Shown here piece after piece: positions 33,814 through 42,235 of a stretch of 64,000 bases of DNA (positions are counted from its first letter, which is position 1; each line of letters begins with the position of its first letter). The notes under the pieces are model-generated. The model ran no database searches, was not told the origin of the DNA, and saw nothing but the letters and a program-made list of their open reading frames with translations. Source of the stretch: JAFGIN01 sp050301235 (GTDB taxonomy: Bacteria; Fibrobacterota; Chitinivibrionia; Chitinivibrionales; Chitinispirillaceae); the NCBI GenBank assembly GCA_050301235.1, contig JBNKZD010000144.1, positions 1 through 64,000 on the forward strand, in the 5' to 3' direction. A program made the position numbers and the translations under genes.

Positions 33814-36486
33814 ATGAAAACAACAACTCTTCCCGTATTGAAAACCAAGTTAAGACCACCGCTGCATGCCATGACAACAGTGATGCGTGGTCATCTGATT
33901 AACCACTGTAACCAGGCACTCACCCGCAGAACGTTGTTACTGTCTGCGCCGCCGGGTTACGGAAAAACGACCTTACTGGTGCAATGGATAGGACAGAGCA
34001 ACTTCCCTGCTACCGCCTGGTTGTCACTTGACGTACATGATAACAATCCGGTACGCTTTATCACCTATCTGCTGCATGCTCTTAACAATACGGTGAATGG
34101 CGCCATGCTGCCACTGTTAGAACTGCTGACCATCGCTCGATCGCCTTCCCCGACAGAGCTTATCGCAGGGATAATTTCCGTTCTGGAGGAGCATGACAGA
34201 CCGGTTGTACTGGTTCTTGATGATTACCATCTTATTGAAGAACAGGGAATTCATGAAGCGCTTCTTTTTCTGCTGACACATACTCCTGACACGCTCCATC
34301 TTTGCATATCGACCCGTAATGATCCGCCCATGCCGCTCGGTCGCCTGCGCAGTCTGCAGCAGCTTGTCGAAGTGAGAGCGGAACAGTTGATTTTCAGTGA
34401 ACCGGAAGCCGACGAGTTCTGCCGGTTGAACGAACTGCATCTGGAAACTGTATCACTGAAAAAAACACTCTACGCACATACGGAGGGGTGGATAACTGCA
34501 CTGCAGCTTGCTTCGCTCTCCCTCAGACAGCACCCTGATCCTGAAGTATTCATACAAAATTTTTCCGGCAGTAACAGGACCATCGCAGACTACCTCGCTG
34601 AAGAAGTGTTTCATCTTCTCCCGGAAGAAACACTCGATTTTCTCCTTAAAACGGCATTGCTTGAAACAATGTGTGCGGATCTTTGCCGGGAGCTGACAGG
34701 TAATAGCCAAGCGGGAGAATTGTTACTGTATCTTGAAAAAGATAATCTGTTTGTAACTGCTCTTGATGAGGAGCGTCAATGGTTCAGATATCATCAGCTG
34801 TTCAGACAGCTGTTGCTCGAGAAACTACGTAACAGGCATCCTGAACTAGTTCAGGCACTCAATCTTCGGGCCTGTAAATGGTATACGGATAACAACCGAC
34901 TCGATGAAGCACTGGAGCATGCTTTTCTCCTTGACAATCCGATGCATGCAATTACTCTTGTCGATAAAATGGCACTTCACTCCTCAGATATCAGTTTTTC
35001 CCGTAAGGTGAACCGTTGGGTGAATTCACTATCGCAGAATGATTTCGGTTCATATCCACAATTGGGTATATATCGTGCAGGTCTTGCTCTCAAACTGTCC
35101 GATCTTCCCACTGCCATGACTACAATAAGCTTTATAAAAAAGACGCTTCGACGGAATCTGATGTCACTTACCGAGTCGCATCGACAGCTGCTCTCCGGGC
35201 GCCTCGCTCTGCTTGAGGCTTCCGCTGCACTGTTGCGGGGTGATATACCGGCATCAATTGACTTTAGTAATGCAGCACTTTCTCTCCCTGATGAATGCGG
35301 TTATGCAATTCAGTGTAGTGCTGCATCTCTTCTGGGGGTGCTGCATATCTGGAACGGTGAAGGCGACATGCAGGCTGCAATAGCTGCATTCGACCGGGCA
35401 TGTTTTCTGGCACGTCATACCGGCAGCCTCTATCTGTACGCGGCGGCAGCATTTCAGAAATCAATTGTTCTCCATTATATCGGTGACCTGGTCGCAGCAG
35501 GAAACCTTCTCGATTCCCTTGTGGAGGAACTTCGTCCTGTGCAATCAGCGTACCCTGGTATTTGCGGATCGATAATGGCGGAACGTGCTGATCTTCTACA
35601 GGAACAGGGAGAATACGCCGACGCCCTGTCGCTGGCGACCAAAGGTCTTGAGCTGGCAGAAAGTTCCTGTGAGCCGCTATCCATCTGGTGGTCGACATGG
35701 CGAATGGCATGCATTCATTATCATAATTTGGATGTAGATGCCACGTTGCAGAAGCTGGATAAACTGGACGTTCTGAGTACTGCAACGGCAATACCCTTCT
35801 GGTTTACCGCGCAATCCACTGCATTGAGGATGCGTATTCAGGTCGACAATCAGCAGGTGTCAGCCTGCCACTCACTCATCGAACAACGTTGTATTACACT
35901 GTCGATGCCTCTCTCTCATGCTCGCGAAGCGGAACTGCTCTCATATAGCCGGCTGCTTTTTACCGAGCGGCAGTTCGAACCGTGTAAACAGTTACTTTCC
36001 AATCTTGCAGGAATGGCAGAACGAACCGGGCGTACAGGTTCACTTCTACAGGTACGTCTGCTTCAATCGGAGCTTTTATCCGAGAGTGGAAACGACAAGA
36101 AGGCTACAGAGCTTCTGTTGCACGTTCTACCAGAAGCTGGTATAAAAAATCTAGTAAGAATTGTTGCATTGCATCGTCATCTCATCAAACGGTTGTATAT
36201 CAGTAAATACTTCACTTCGGATGCTCGATTATTGGAATATTTTCAGAAGCTCACCCCAACCTCAAAATCCGTTCACTCTTCCGAAACTCACTTTAATGAC
36301 CTGAGTGAGCGCGAAATAGAGCTCCTGCGAATGCTCGCTCACGGTTTTTCCAATCTTGAGATCGCCGAAAAACTATTCATCTCCGTAAATACGGTTAAAA
36401 CTCACCTGAAAAGAATTAACGGTAAACTGGGTACGGAAAACCGGACCCAGGCGGTTGCCGAAGCCCGAATCGCCGGATTATTATAG
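33814..36486 (+). CDS. MalT-like LuxR-family STAND ATPase regulator
   Basis: From the ATG at 33814 the product has 890 residues. It opens T-K-L-R-P-P, then a STAND NTPase with Walker A S-A-P-P-G-Y-G-K-T-T-L and Walker B V-L-V-L-D-D-Y-H. The middle (about 330-800) is helical TPR-like repeat. The C-terminus is a LuxR helix-turn-helix: L-S-E-R-E-I-E-L-L-R-M-L-A-H-G then T-V-K-T-H-L-K-R-I. Such regulators bind an inducer and ATP, oligomerise and activate promoters. The four co-directional genes downstream are the obvious candidates for control, with a palindrome in the gap that could be the operator. Confidence 0.93.
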   Translation: MKTTTLPVLKTKLRPPLHAMTTVMRGHLINHCNQALTRRTLLLSAPPGYGKTTLLVQWIGQSNFPATAWLSLDVHDNNPVRFITYLLHALNNTVNGAMLPLLELLTIARSPSPTELIAGIISVLEEHDRPVVLVLDDYHLIEEQGIHEALLFLLTHTPDTLHLCISTRNDPPMPLGRLRSLQQLVEVRAEQLIFSEPEADEFCRLNELHLETVSLKKTLYAHTEGWITALQLASLSLRQHPDPEVFIQNFSGSNRTIADYLAEEVFHLLPEETLDFLLKTALLETMCADLCRELTGNSQAGELLLYLEKDNLFVTALDEERQWFRYHQLFRQLLLEKLRNRHPELVQALNLRACKWYTDNNRLDEALEHAFLLDNPMHAITLVDKMALHSSDISFSRKVNRWVNSLSQNDFGSYPQLGIYRAGLALKLSDLPTAMTTISFIKKTLRRNLMSLTESHRQLLSGRLALLEASAALLRGDIPASIDFSNAALSLPDECGYAIQCSAASLLGVLHIWNGEGDMQAAIAAFDRACFLARHTGSLYLYAAAAFQKSIVLHYIGDLVAAGNLLDSLVEELRPVQSAYPGICGSIMAERADLLQEQGEYADALSLATKGLELAESSCEPLSIWWSTWRMACIHYHNLDVDATLQKLDKLDVLSTATAIPFWFTAQSTALRMRIQVDNQQVSACHSLIEQRCITLSMPLSHAREAELLSYSRLLFTERQFEPCKQLLSNLAGMAERTGRTGSLLQVRLLQSELLSESGNDKKATELLLHVLPEAGIKNLVRIVALHRHLIKRLYISKYFTSDARLLEYFQKLTPTSKSVHSSETHFNDLSEREIELLRMLAHGFSNLEIAEKLFISVNTVKTHLKRINGKLGTENRTQAVAEARIAGLL

Positions 36487-36562
36487 AAATCTTTTATCGC
36501 TTCATACTTATCCGTACCGTGCATTAAAAGTAATTCGAAGAGCGAGGATTCACCCTTGCAAT

Positions 36563-36578
36563 TCACCCGTTCGGGTGA
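36563..36578 (+). promoter_or_regulatory. Palindrome upstream of the small-protein operon
   Basis: Tcacccgttcgggtga has 7-bp arms around tt. It lies about 70 bases before the ATG at 36647, ahead of an AT-rich stretch with a possible -10 (tatctttta). It could be a binding site of the LuxR-type regulator or a weak terminator for it; a related half-site, gattcaccc, lies at 36548. Confidence 0.4.
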
Positions 36579-36646
36579 TTGCTATCACCTTTTATTCTTG
36601 TATCTTTTATACATAACGAAACGAAAAACGCCAAAGAGGAGCAAAT

Positions 36647-36853
36647 ATGAATGCACCACAGAACTACAGATTCACCGTTGAGGGTACTGTCACCGAATCA
36701 GTACGCAACTGGTTTTCTGATATGGATCTCTCCCTGGAGCAGGATAAGATATTCATCAGCGGTGTAATGTTTGACCAGGCGTCAGTTCACGGCATTATTG
36801 CGCGGATTCGCGACCTCGGTCTTACTCTGATTAAAGTGGAACGTATTGCTTAA
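36647..36853 (+). CDS. Short conserved protein, found next to MalT-like regulators
   Basis: The 68-residue product begins N-Y-R-F-T-V-E-G and ends I-I-A-R-I-R-D-L-G-L-T-L-I-K-V-E. It has an alpha/beta pattern with W-F, G-V-M-F-D-Q-A-S-V-H-G and R-D-L-G-L blocks. I recall an uncharacterised family of short proteins with this pattern in Actinobacteria and Chloroflexota (D-Q-A-A-L-H-G-L-L-x-x-L-R-D-L-G). An aaagaggag site precedes the ATG. It may be an accessory or ligand-binding protein of the regulon; the function is unknown. Confidence 0.7.
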   Translation: MNAPQNYRFTVEGTVTESVRNWFSDMDLSLEQDKIFISGVMFDQASVHGIIARIRDLGLTLIKVERIA

Positions 36854-36885
36854 ATTTTTAATAATTAACAAACAAGGAGTGATGT

Positions 36886-37272
36886 ATGGGACAGATGCAA
36901 TATGCAATCGCAACGGTTTTCGGTATGGTGACACTGACTGCAGCTAAACGGTATCTTGACGGTGCTGACGTCTGGCTGATGAGCAGTGAGCGGAAAGCAT
37001 TCGCGATGATTTTGACAATGGCACTTATCATGTGCTCGTTTGGCATTCAGATGGCTGTGGCAACAGGTGCATTTACTAAAACTCCCTTTATAATCGGAGG
37101 CTTGATCGGTCTACCGGTACTTATTGTAAGTATATTGATTTTTGCGGGAAAAACACCTCCTGTTATCGGAACCGTATGTAATGCTATTGTAGCACTCTGT
37201 GTTGTTATTGCTGTCAAATGGGGAATTGTGACCATTCATCTGATCAGCAGACTTCTGCAAACAAAAGGATAA
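36886..37272 (+). CDS. Four-helix membrane protein of unknown function
   Basis: The 128-residue product has four likely membrane helices, near 8-22, 45-65, 72-95 and 100-120. It lies 32 bases after the small-protein gene, with an aaggag site before its ATG, in the same operon. No family is recognised. By position it belongs to the regulon of the MalT-like protein. Confidence 0.65.
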   Translation: MGQMQYAIATVFGMVTLTAAKRYLDGADVWLMSSERKAFAMILTMALIMCSFGIQMAVATGAFTKTPFIIGGLIGLPVLIVSILIFAGKTPPVIGTVCNAIVALCVVIAVKWGIVTIHLISRLLQTKG

Positions 37273-37309
37273 TTCAGAAATAACACCATCTTACAAAGGA
37301 GAAAGTATC

Positions 37310-37822
37310 ATGAAAGGTATCATAATCTATCAAAGCAGTTGTGGCAGCACGAAGGAATATGCAGAGTGGATCAGTGAAGCGACCGGTTTTACATGCTGCT
37401 CAATTAAAGAAGCACACCAACATTCACTCGATGAGTACGACATCGTGATTGCAGGCAGTTATGTTATCGCCAATAAAGTATCTATCGGACGATGGATCGA
37501 CCGGCAATGGAACATTCTGAAAAACAAAAAAGTTGTTGCATTTTCAACCTCCGGTGCGAAACCATCTCCCGAACTTGCATCGATGCTTCTGAAAAATTCA
37601 TTTTCCGCTGAGACAGCGCAACGGCTCCGGTTATTCCCGATGCATGGAAGAAGACGTCAGAAAGACCTCAGCTTTACCGGGAAACTGATGATGTGGATCG
37701 CGGCAACTTTTATTGCTAAAACACCGGATGAAAAAGAGGAAATGCGGAAGGAATTTGATTGTGTTGACCGAAACTATATTATTCCACTGGTGAATCATGT
37801 TAAGAAACTGGCTGCCAGTTAA
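37310..37822 (+). CDS. Flavodoxin-domain protein
   Basis: The 170-residue product opens G-I-I-I-Y-Q-S-S-C-G-S-T-K-E-Y-A, the phosphate-binding loop of flavodoxins, with strand 3 as D-I-V-I-A-G-S-Y and strand 4 as V-V-A-F-S-T-S-G. The length and the R-W-I-D region suggest the HemG-like single-domain group. It probably binds FMN and transfers electrons in the cytoplasm. An aaaggagaa site precedes the ATG. It lies inside the four-gene set after the regulator. Confidence 0.82.
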   Translation: MKGIIIYQSSCGSTKEYAEWISEATGFTCCSIKEAHQHSLDEYDIVIAGSYVIANKVSIGRWIDRQWNILKNKKVVAFSTSGAKPSPELASMLLKNSFSAETAQRLRLFPMHGRRRQKDLSFTGKLMMWIAATFIAKTPDEKEEMRKEFDCVDRNYIIPLVNHVKKLAAS

Positions 37823-37857
37823 ACAGAACACTTACACTTGCGAAAAGGAGTTTATAT

Positions 37858-38964
37858 ATGACAATGGTAATTACACTGCTGCAATGGGTCGTAACGATAC
37901 TGCTACTGCTCCTTTCAGGAATTATTCTGGGAATGGGAGGAAAGTTTCAGTCACTGCTTTTGCTGATGACGGCTATACTCGCCTGTCCTGCTGCCATGAA
38001 AGCCTTAACAATACTAAGTGGAATACATCCTCATACAGGTGTCCGTATTAGTGGTGCCATTGCACTCCTGGCAGGAGTGGTTATCAGTATCCGGATGCAT
38101 CCCGCCACATCTCTTTACAAATCTCCCCGGTACCGTGAAGATTTGATGAAAATCTATGATGAAAAACTGTCACAATGGCCCACTCCACATGAGAGCCGTT
38201 ATGTAGAGACCGAATACGGAAAAATCCATGTGATAATCAGCGGCCCGGAAAACGGTTATCCGGTGCTACTGATCAATGCTTCGGGAGTGGCGGCATGGTC
38301 GTGGATTTTCAATACTGGTGCACTCAACCGTCATTATCGCACCTATGCAGTCGACAATATCGGCGAGGCTGGGAAAAATGAGATGAACCGACCGGGCCAC
38401 CTGCCTCGTACTGGAGAGGAGATCGCACGCTTTTACTCAGAGATCACCGAAAAGCTCGGATTCTCCCGGTCTCATGTGATCGGTGCCTCAATCGGTGGAT
38501 TTATCAGCACCAACTACGCGCTTTATGCACCGGAAAGGGTCAACCGTCTTGTGCTCCTTGGCTCAATGGGATATGGATTCACCCCAAAAACCATTGCTAC
38601 CATGATGATGGCTCAGAGCCTGCCTATCAAACCGGTCCAGGATGCTACTTTCGCCTGGGCGTTTGGCAATGCGAAACATGTTCTCGATGCATTCGGTCCC
38701 TGGTTTCGTATCGTTATGAAAGGAATGGTCCCAACCCCAATCGCACCACGTTCCTTCACTCCCGGTGAACTCAGTCGTATCAAATCACCCACGCTTACGT
38801 ACCTGGGAACAAGGGATGCTGTTGTCGGTGACGCCGAGAAAGCTGCTGCTCTGGCACGGAACATTCCTGCCTCCGAAATAAAAGTAGTTAACTCCGGACA
38901 TCTCATAGGTGCGGAACTGGCCTCAGAAGTAAATGAAGAGATTCTGAGATTCTTCAGCCTGTAA
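37858..38964 (+). CDS. Membrane-anchored alpha/beta hydrolase
   Basis: The 368-residue product has three N-terminal hydrophobic helices (residues about 3-25, 32-50, 60-78), then an alpha/beta hydrolase. The nucleophile elbow is G-A-S-I-G-G (Ser), the acid is the Asp in G-T-R-D-A-V and the His is in N-S-G-H-L. The oxyanion region is L-I-N-A-S-G-V-A-A-W-S-W. All three catalytic residues are present. The substrate is unknown. It is the last gene of the set, with an aaaggag site before the ATG. Confidence 0.85.
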   Translation: MTMVITLLQWVVTILLLLLSGIILGMGGKFQSLLLLMTAILACPAAMKALTILSGIHPHTGVRISGAIALLAGVVISIRMHPATSLYKSPRYREDLMKIYDEKLSQWPTPHESRYVETEYGKIHVIISGPENGYPVLLINASGVAAWSWIFNTGALNRHYRTYAVDNIGEAGKNEMNRPGHLPRTGEEIARFYSEITEKLGFSRSHVIGASIGGFISTNYALYAPERVNRLVLLGSMGYGFTPKTIATMMMAQSLPIKPVQDATFAWAFGNAKHVLDAFGPWFRIVMKGMVPTPIAPRSFTPGELSRIKSPTLTYLGTRDAVVGDAEKAAALARNIPASEIKVVNSGHLIGAELASEVNEEILRFFSL

Positions 38965-39059
38965 TGGAGTTCTTGATGCTCTGATATCTGCCGGAACAGG
39001 CGGATGGTTTTTTCCCGCTTTTTGAGGCATTTGAACAGACATCTTCACAAACGGGTTAA

Positions 39060-39614
39060 TTCCCACCTGTCAACCTTCAGATAGTCAAAAACCATCTGGA
39101 ACCACTGGGTTATAAAATTGTTACTGCAGAAAATGGTAATTTAATAATAGAACTTATCACAACACATACACCATCACTTATTCTCCTTGATATAATGATG
39201 CCCGGGATGAACGGATATGAGTGTTGCCGAGCTGTTCGTGGAAAATACTCTATTGCAGAAATGCCGGTAATCTTTATTTCTGCAAAAAATCGAATCAGTG
39301 ATCTGGTACTGGGTTTTGAAGCCGGAGGAAATGACTATGTGCTCAAACCATTCCTGCGTGAGGAACTTATAGCTCGTGTCGAGGGACAGATCCACCAGAA
39401 AGATGTTGTCGAAGCAATCAAAGATGTTGCTAAACTCAAGGAGGAGCTTGCTGACCGCCTGATCGGGGAGGTACAGCTCAAACGGATCCAGGATCGTCTT
39501 ACGAGGTTGCTACACAGTGTTGATGAAGGACTGGTTGATGTTAATGAAATTAAGAATATTGAACAGAATGTTGAGGAGCTAGAAAGTGTACTTAAGGGTA
39601 AGGTGGCGGCCTGA
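39060..39614 (+). pseudogene. Truncated response-regulator receiver with coiled-coil tail
   Basis: The frame is open from just after a stop at 39057-39059. It codes P-V-N-L-Q-I-V-K-N-H-L, then L-I-L-L-D-I-M-M-P-G (phospho-Asp), F-I-S-A-K and V-L-K-P-F (Lys), so most of a CheY-like receiver is present, but strand 1 with its acidic pair is missing and there is no ribosome-binding site for an N-terminal start. A coiled coil follows (about 39400-39614). It looks like the 3' end of a larger sensor protein of the type ending in D-D-E-P-V-N-L. A shorter product from the ATG at 39195 is possible but would lack the phospho-Asp region. Confidence 0.65.
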
Positions 39615-39616
39615 TC

Positions 39617-39928
39617 TTATACAAAACCGCCCAGCTCATTCTTAAGCGCAGCCAGCGGCATAGCCCCCTGGACCCGATGAACTTCCCTGCCATTTTTAAA
39701 GAGTATCATGGTTGGAATTGCAGAAATTCCATACTGCATGGATAGTTCCGGCTTCTTTTCGGTATTGACTTTGATAACATTGATCCGGCCTTTCCACTCC
39801 TGTGCCAGGCTGTGAAGCACCGGTGCCATCATTTTGCATGGCCCGCACCAGTCAGCCCAGAAATCAACTAAGACCGGAAGTTCGCTTTGAGTGATGTAGT
39901 CCTGAAAATTTGTTGTGTTGTTTTCCAT
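39617..39928 (-). CDS. trxA: Thioredoxin
   Basis: The 103-residue product is a standard single-domain thioredoxin. The active site is W-A-D-W-C-G-P-C-K, followed by the cis-Pro block I-S-A-I-P-T-M-I-L-F-K-N-G. It reduces protein disulfides in the cytoplasm with thioredoxin reductase, which is not in the window. It stands just ahead of the B12 operon end and is separated from it by 250 bases without a gene. Confidence 0.95.
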   Translation of the reverse strand: MENNTTNFQDYITQSELPVLVDFWADWCGPCKMMAPVLHSLAQEWKGRINVIKVNTEKKPELSMQYGISAIPTMILFKNGREVHRVQGAMPLAALKNELGGFV

Positions 39929-40179
39929 GTGATTTAACTCCTGAACGAATAGAAATTTTGTTATTCTGTTCTTATAAAAATCGTAGTATTCATGGATTCT
40001 AATAAGGTAATAAGGTTATATCCATTGCTGTATTACATTTGCTACTTAGATTTAAAAAAAATACTAAGGTTTACTCAAACACGCAAATGGAAAGCATAAC
40101 AATTATGGCAGTATAAGATACTGCTCGATTATATATGAAGTCGTTCCTGAGTAGAATGGGAACCTCATCTATGATCGAT

Positions 40180-40695
40180 TCACCGTTCAATTCCATCTCT
40201 GGCATCAACACCTTTTGTATAGTAGTGTTTAATTTCTCTCATTTCGGTAACAAGATCCGCATATTCAATAAGTTCATCAGGTGCATACCGTCCTGTAATC
40301 ACCACTTCGACATTTTCATAACGCTGTTTGACAACGTCAATAAGTTCGTTGACTGTAAAAAGCTTGTAAAAAAGTGCAATGCATGCTTCATCGAGAAAAA
40401 CTATATCGTATTTACCATCAGATAAATCATCACGTACTTCTTTAAGTCCCTGCTGCGCACATTCGATGTCTTCAGGACTGGCATCTCGGACAATAAAACA
40501 ACCTCGCCCGAACTGCTTTATAGTGATTTTGTCATAAAAACGTTCAAGGGCTTCTATTTCGCTGTATTTCATACCTTTTACAAATTGTGTGAACAGAACT
40601 TTCTTTCCAGCTCCGGCCGCTCGAATTGCCAACCCTATTGCAGCAGTAGTCTTACCTTTACCATTTCCTGTATATACATGAACGTAGCTATTCAT
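40180..40695 (-). CDS. cobO: Cob(I)alamin/cobyrinate a,c-diamide adenosyltransferase (CobO/BtuR type)
   Basis: The 171-residue product begins Y-V-H-V-Y-T-G-N-G-K-G-K-T-T-A-A, the P-loop-like ATP site of the CobA/BtuR/CobO family, with F-V-K-G-M-K-Y-S-E and D-I-V-F-L-D-E (Walker B-like). It attaches the 5'-deoxyadenosyl group to Co(I) corrinoids during salvage. It is the last gene of the operon, 15 bases after the DUF71-type gene. No cobP, cobS or cobT gene is in the window. Confidence 0.93.
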   Translation of the reverse strand: MNSYVHVYTGNGKGKTTAAIGLAIRAAGAGKKVLFTQFVKGMKYSEIEALERFYDKITIKQFGRGCFIVRDASPEDIECAQQGLKEVRDDLSDGKYDIVFLDEACIALFYKLFTVNELIDVVKQRYENVEVVITGRYAPDELIEYADLVTEMREIKHYYTKGVDARDGIER

Positions 40696-40710
40696 ATTAG
40701 AGATCCTTTT

Positions 40711-41391
40711 TTATGCAACACAAGCTTTTACTGGAAGATACGAATAATTGTCTAATTTTATTTTTTCATCCGCAGTGTAATGGATTTTTTTCCTGAAAAG
40801 TGGTCCATCAAATACAAATGTATAAAATTCACCATTTTCACCACAGGCATCAACCCCTTCAGCTTCCAGTTCACCAATAAGGGGTATATCAATAACCCTA
40901 CCCAAAAGCCGTTCAGACATCATGGAACAATTTACTACAACAATGCAGGCTTTAAACCCTTCACGAATAAATTCTTCAACAAGAGTACGTCTCTGTTCAT
41001 TCCATAGTGGCAGATGTGGCGAAATACCTGTCTCGCTGCAGACTCTTTCTACCGAATCGCGGTGTGGCTGAAGATCTATATCACCAAATGCACCATGAAC
41101 AATATTATCACTTTTAAACTCTGAAATCAGATTTTTAAATGCATCCTCATAAGCTCCCCATACTGATGTACCAGTTTTTAGAGGGATCTCGATTGCCTTT
41201 GCCAGGATGTGTAACGTTTCAGGGGTTAGTCCGTGTGATCGTGAACGTTTGTCTGTATTGTCAAACATGGTAATCAGCGAATGATAATGATATCCTGTTT
41301 GTATCATTCTATACAATGTAAGGCATGAGTCTTTGCCCCCACTCCATGAACAAAATAATCGCTTTATAGCTGATATTTCATCACTAATCAA
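40711..41391 (-). CDS. DUF71/COG2102 ATP-pyrophosphatase, B12-salvage subgroup
   Basis: I start at the TTG at 41391, six bases after ggaggt; the frame extends further up to 41415. The 226-residue product has the PP-loop S-W-S-G-G-K-D-S and the H-G-A-F-G-D-I block. The family is best known for diphthine-ammonia ligase, but published comparative genomics of DUF71/COG2102 predicts that a bacterial subgroup found beside btuFCD acts in B12 salvage, probably as an amide ligase. This gene is in exactly that context. It overlaps the BtuF-like gene by eight bases. Confidence 0.8.
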   Translation of the reverse strand: MISDEISAIKRLFCSWSGGKDSCLTLYRMIQTGYHYHSLITMFDNTDKRSRSHGLTPETLHILAKAIEIPLKTGTSVWGAYEDAFKNLISEFKSDNIVHGAFGDIDLQPHRDSVERVCSETGISPHLPLWNEQRRTLVEEFIREGFKACIVVVNCSMMSERLLGRVIDIPLIGELEAEGVDACGENGEFYTFVFDGPLFRKKIHYTADEKIKLDNYSYLPVKACVA

Positions 41392-42181
41392 ATTCAAACC
41401 TCCATTGGTTACCAAAAATTACTTTTCCGATTTCATCCAATGCCTGAAGAGCTGAAGGTCCGGATCGTGCTGCCAGTCGGGAATTAAGTGAACGCACGGG
41501 TATCTTGAAATCTTGAATAAAATTACTCAAAGATGTTTTTCCCGAAAGTAATGGATCGATGCACTCTTTCTTGCATTTTCCACATTCAGGAACAAAAATC
41601 AGTACTGGTTGATCCTCAACAATTTTTTTAACTATTGACTGGTAATCCAATTCACTTTTATTTTGACGTCCTGCAAGTATACAATTAAAAAACGCAATGG
41701 ATTCAGCTATTTTGCATTGGTACCATGAAGGGCATGAAATATTACAGAGATAACAGATTGTTTTTGTCGTGAATCTCTTTACGTACCTCCTGATTTTTTC
41801 CATCGTACATTCAATATGTTCTGCGATTTCTTCACTCCGTTTAATTTCACCTGTAATATTTCCAATACGCCTGATTGCTATTGGTGCTTCAAGGAGGGAA
41901 CAAGGTGTGACTGTTTCAAACGGTATGGAGTTTATTTTCATGGATTCTGCTATGGATTTATGTAATGTCGTTCCTATTATCAGATCCGGTTTTATTTCCA
42001 GAATTTTTTTGACATCGGGATCAGAAAAACCGCCTACTGTTTCTACAGATAAACATTGGCTGGGTTGATCACAATATTCAGTCCTTCCAACCACATATTT
42101 CCCCAAACCAATTGCAAACAGTGTTTCGGTTATTGATGGTGCAAGAGAAACGATGCGTTCGTAATTACTATGATTATTCAT
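41384..42181 (-). CDS. BtuF-like corrinoid-binding protein without signal peptide
   Basis: The 265-residue product has the TroA/BtuF fold: R-I-V-S-L-A-P-S-I-T-E-T-L-F-A-I-G-L-G and G-G-F-S-D-P-D. The start, M-N-N-H-S-N-Y-E, has no hydrophobic leader, so the protein is probably cytoplasmic. It contains Cys clusters not seen in BtuF at 44024 (C-Y-L-C-N-I-S-C and C-G-K-C-K-K-E-C), suggesting a metal or Fe-S site. It may bind corrinoid inside the cell or partner the adjacent DUF71 protein; both are inference. A degraded leader is an alternative. Confidence 0.75.
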   Translation of the reverse strand: MNNHSNYERIVSLAPSITETLFAIGLGKYVVGRTEYCDQPSQCLSVETVGGFSDPDVKKILEIKPDLIIGTTLHKSIAESMKINSIPFETVTPCSLLEAPIAIRRIGNITGEIKRSEEIAEHIECTMEKIRRYVKRFTTKTICYLCNISCPSWYQCKIAESIAFFNCILAGRQNKSELDYQSIVKKIVEDQPVLIFVPECGKCKKECIDPLLSGKTSLSNFIQDFKIPVRSLNSRLAARSGPSALQALDEIGKVIFGNQWRFEFD

Positions 42182-42235
42182 GATATTTTAAAATTCCTGA
42201 CAATACCTAAACTACAAAAGTAAAACATTTTAAAT

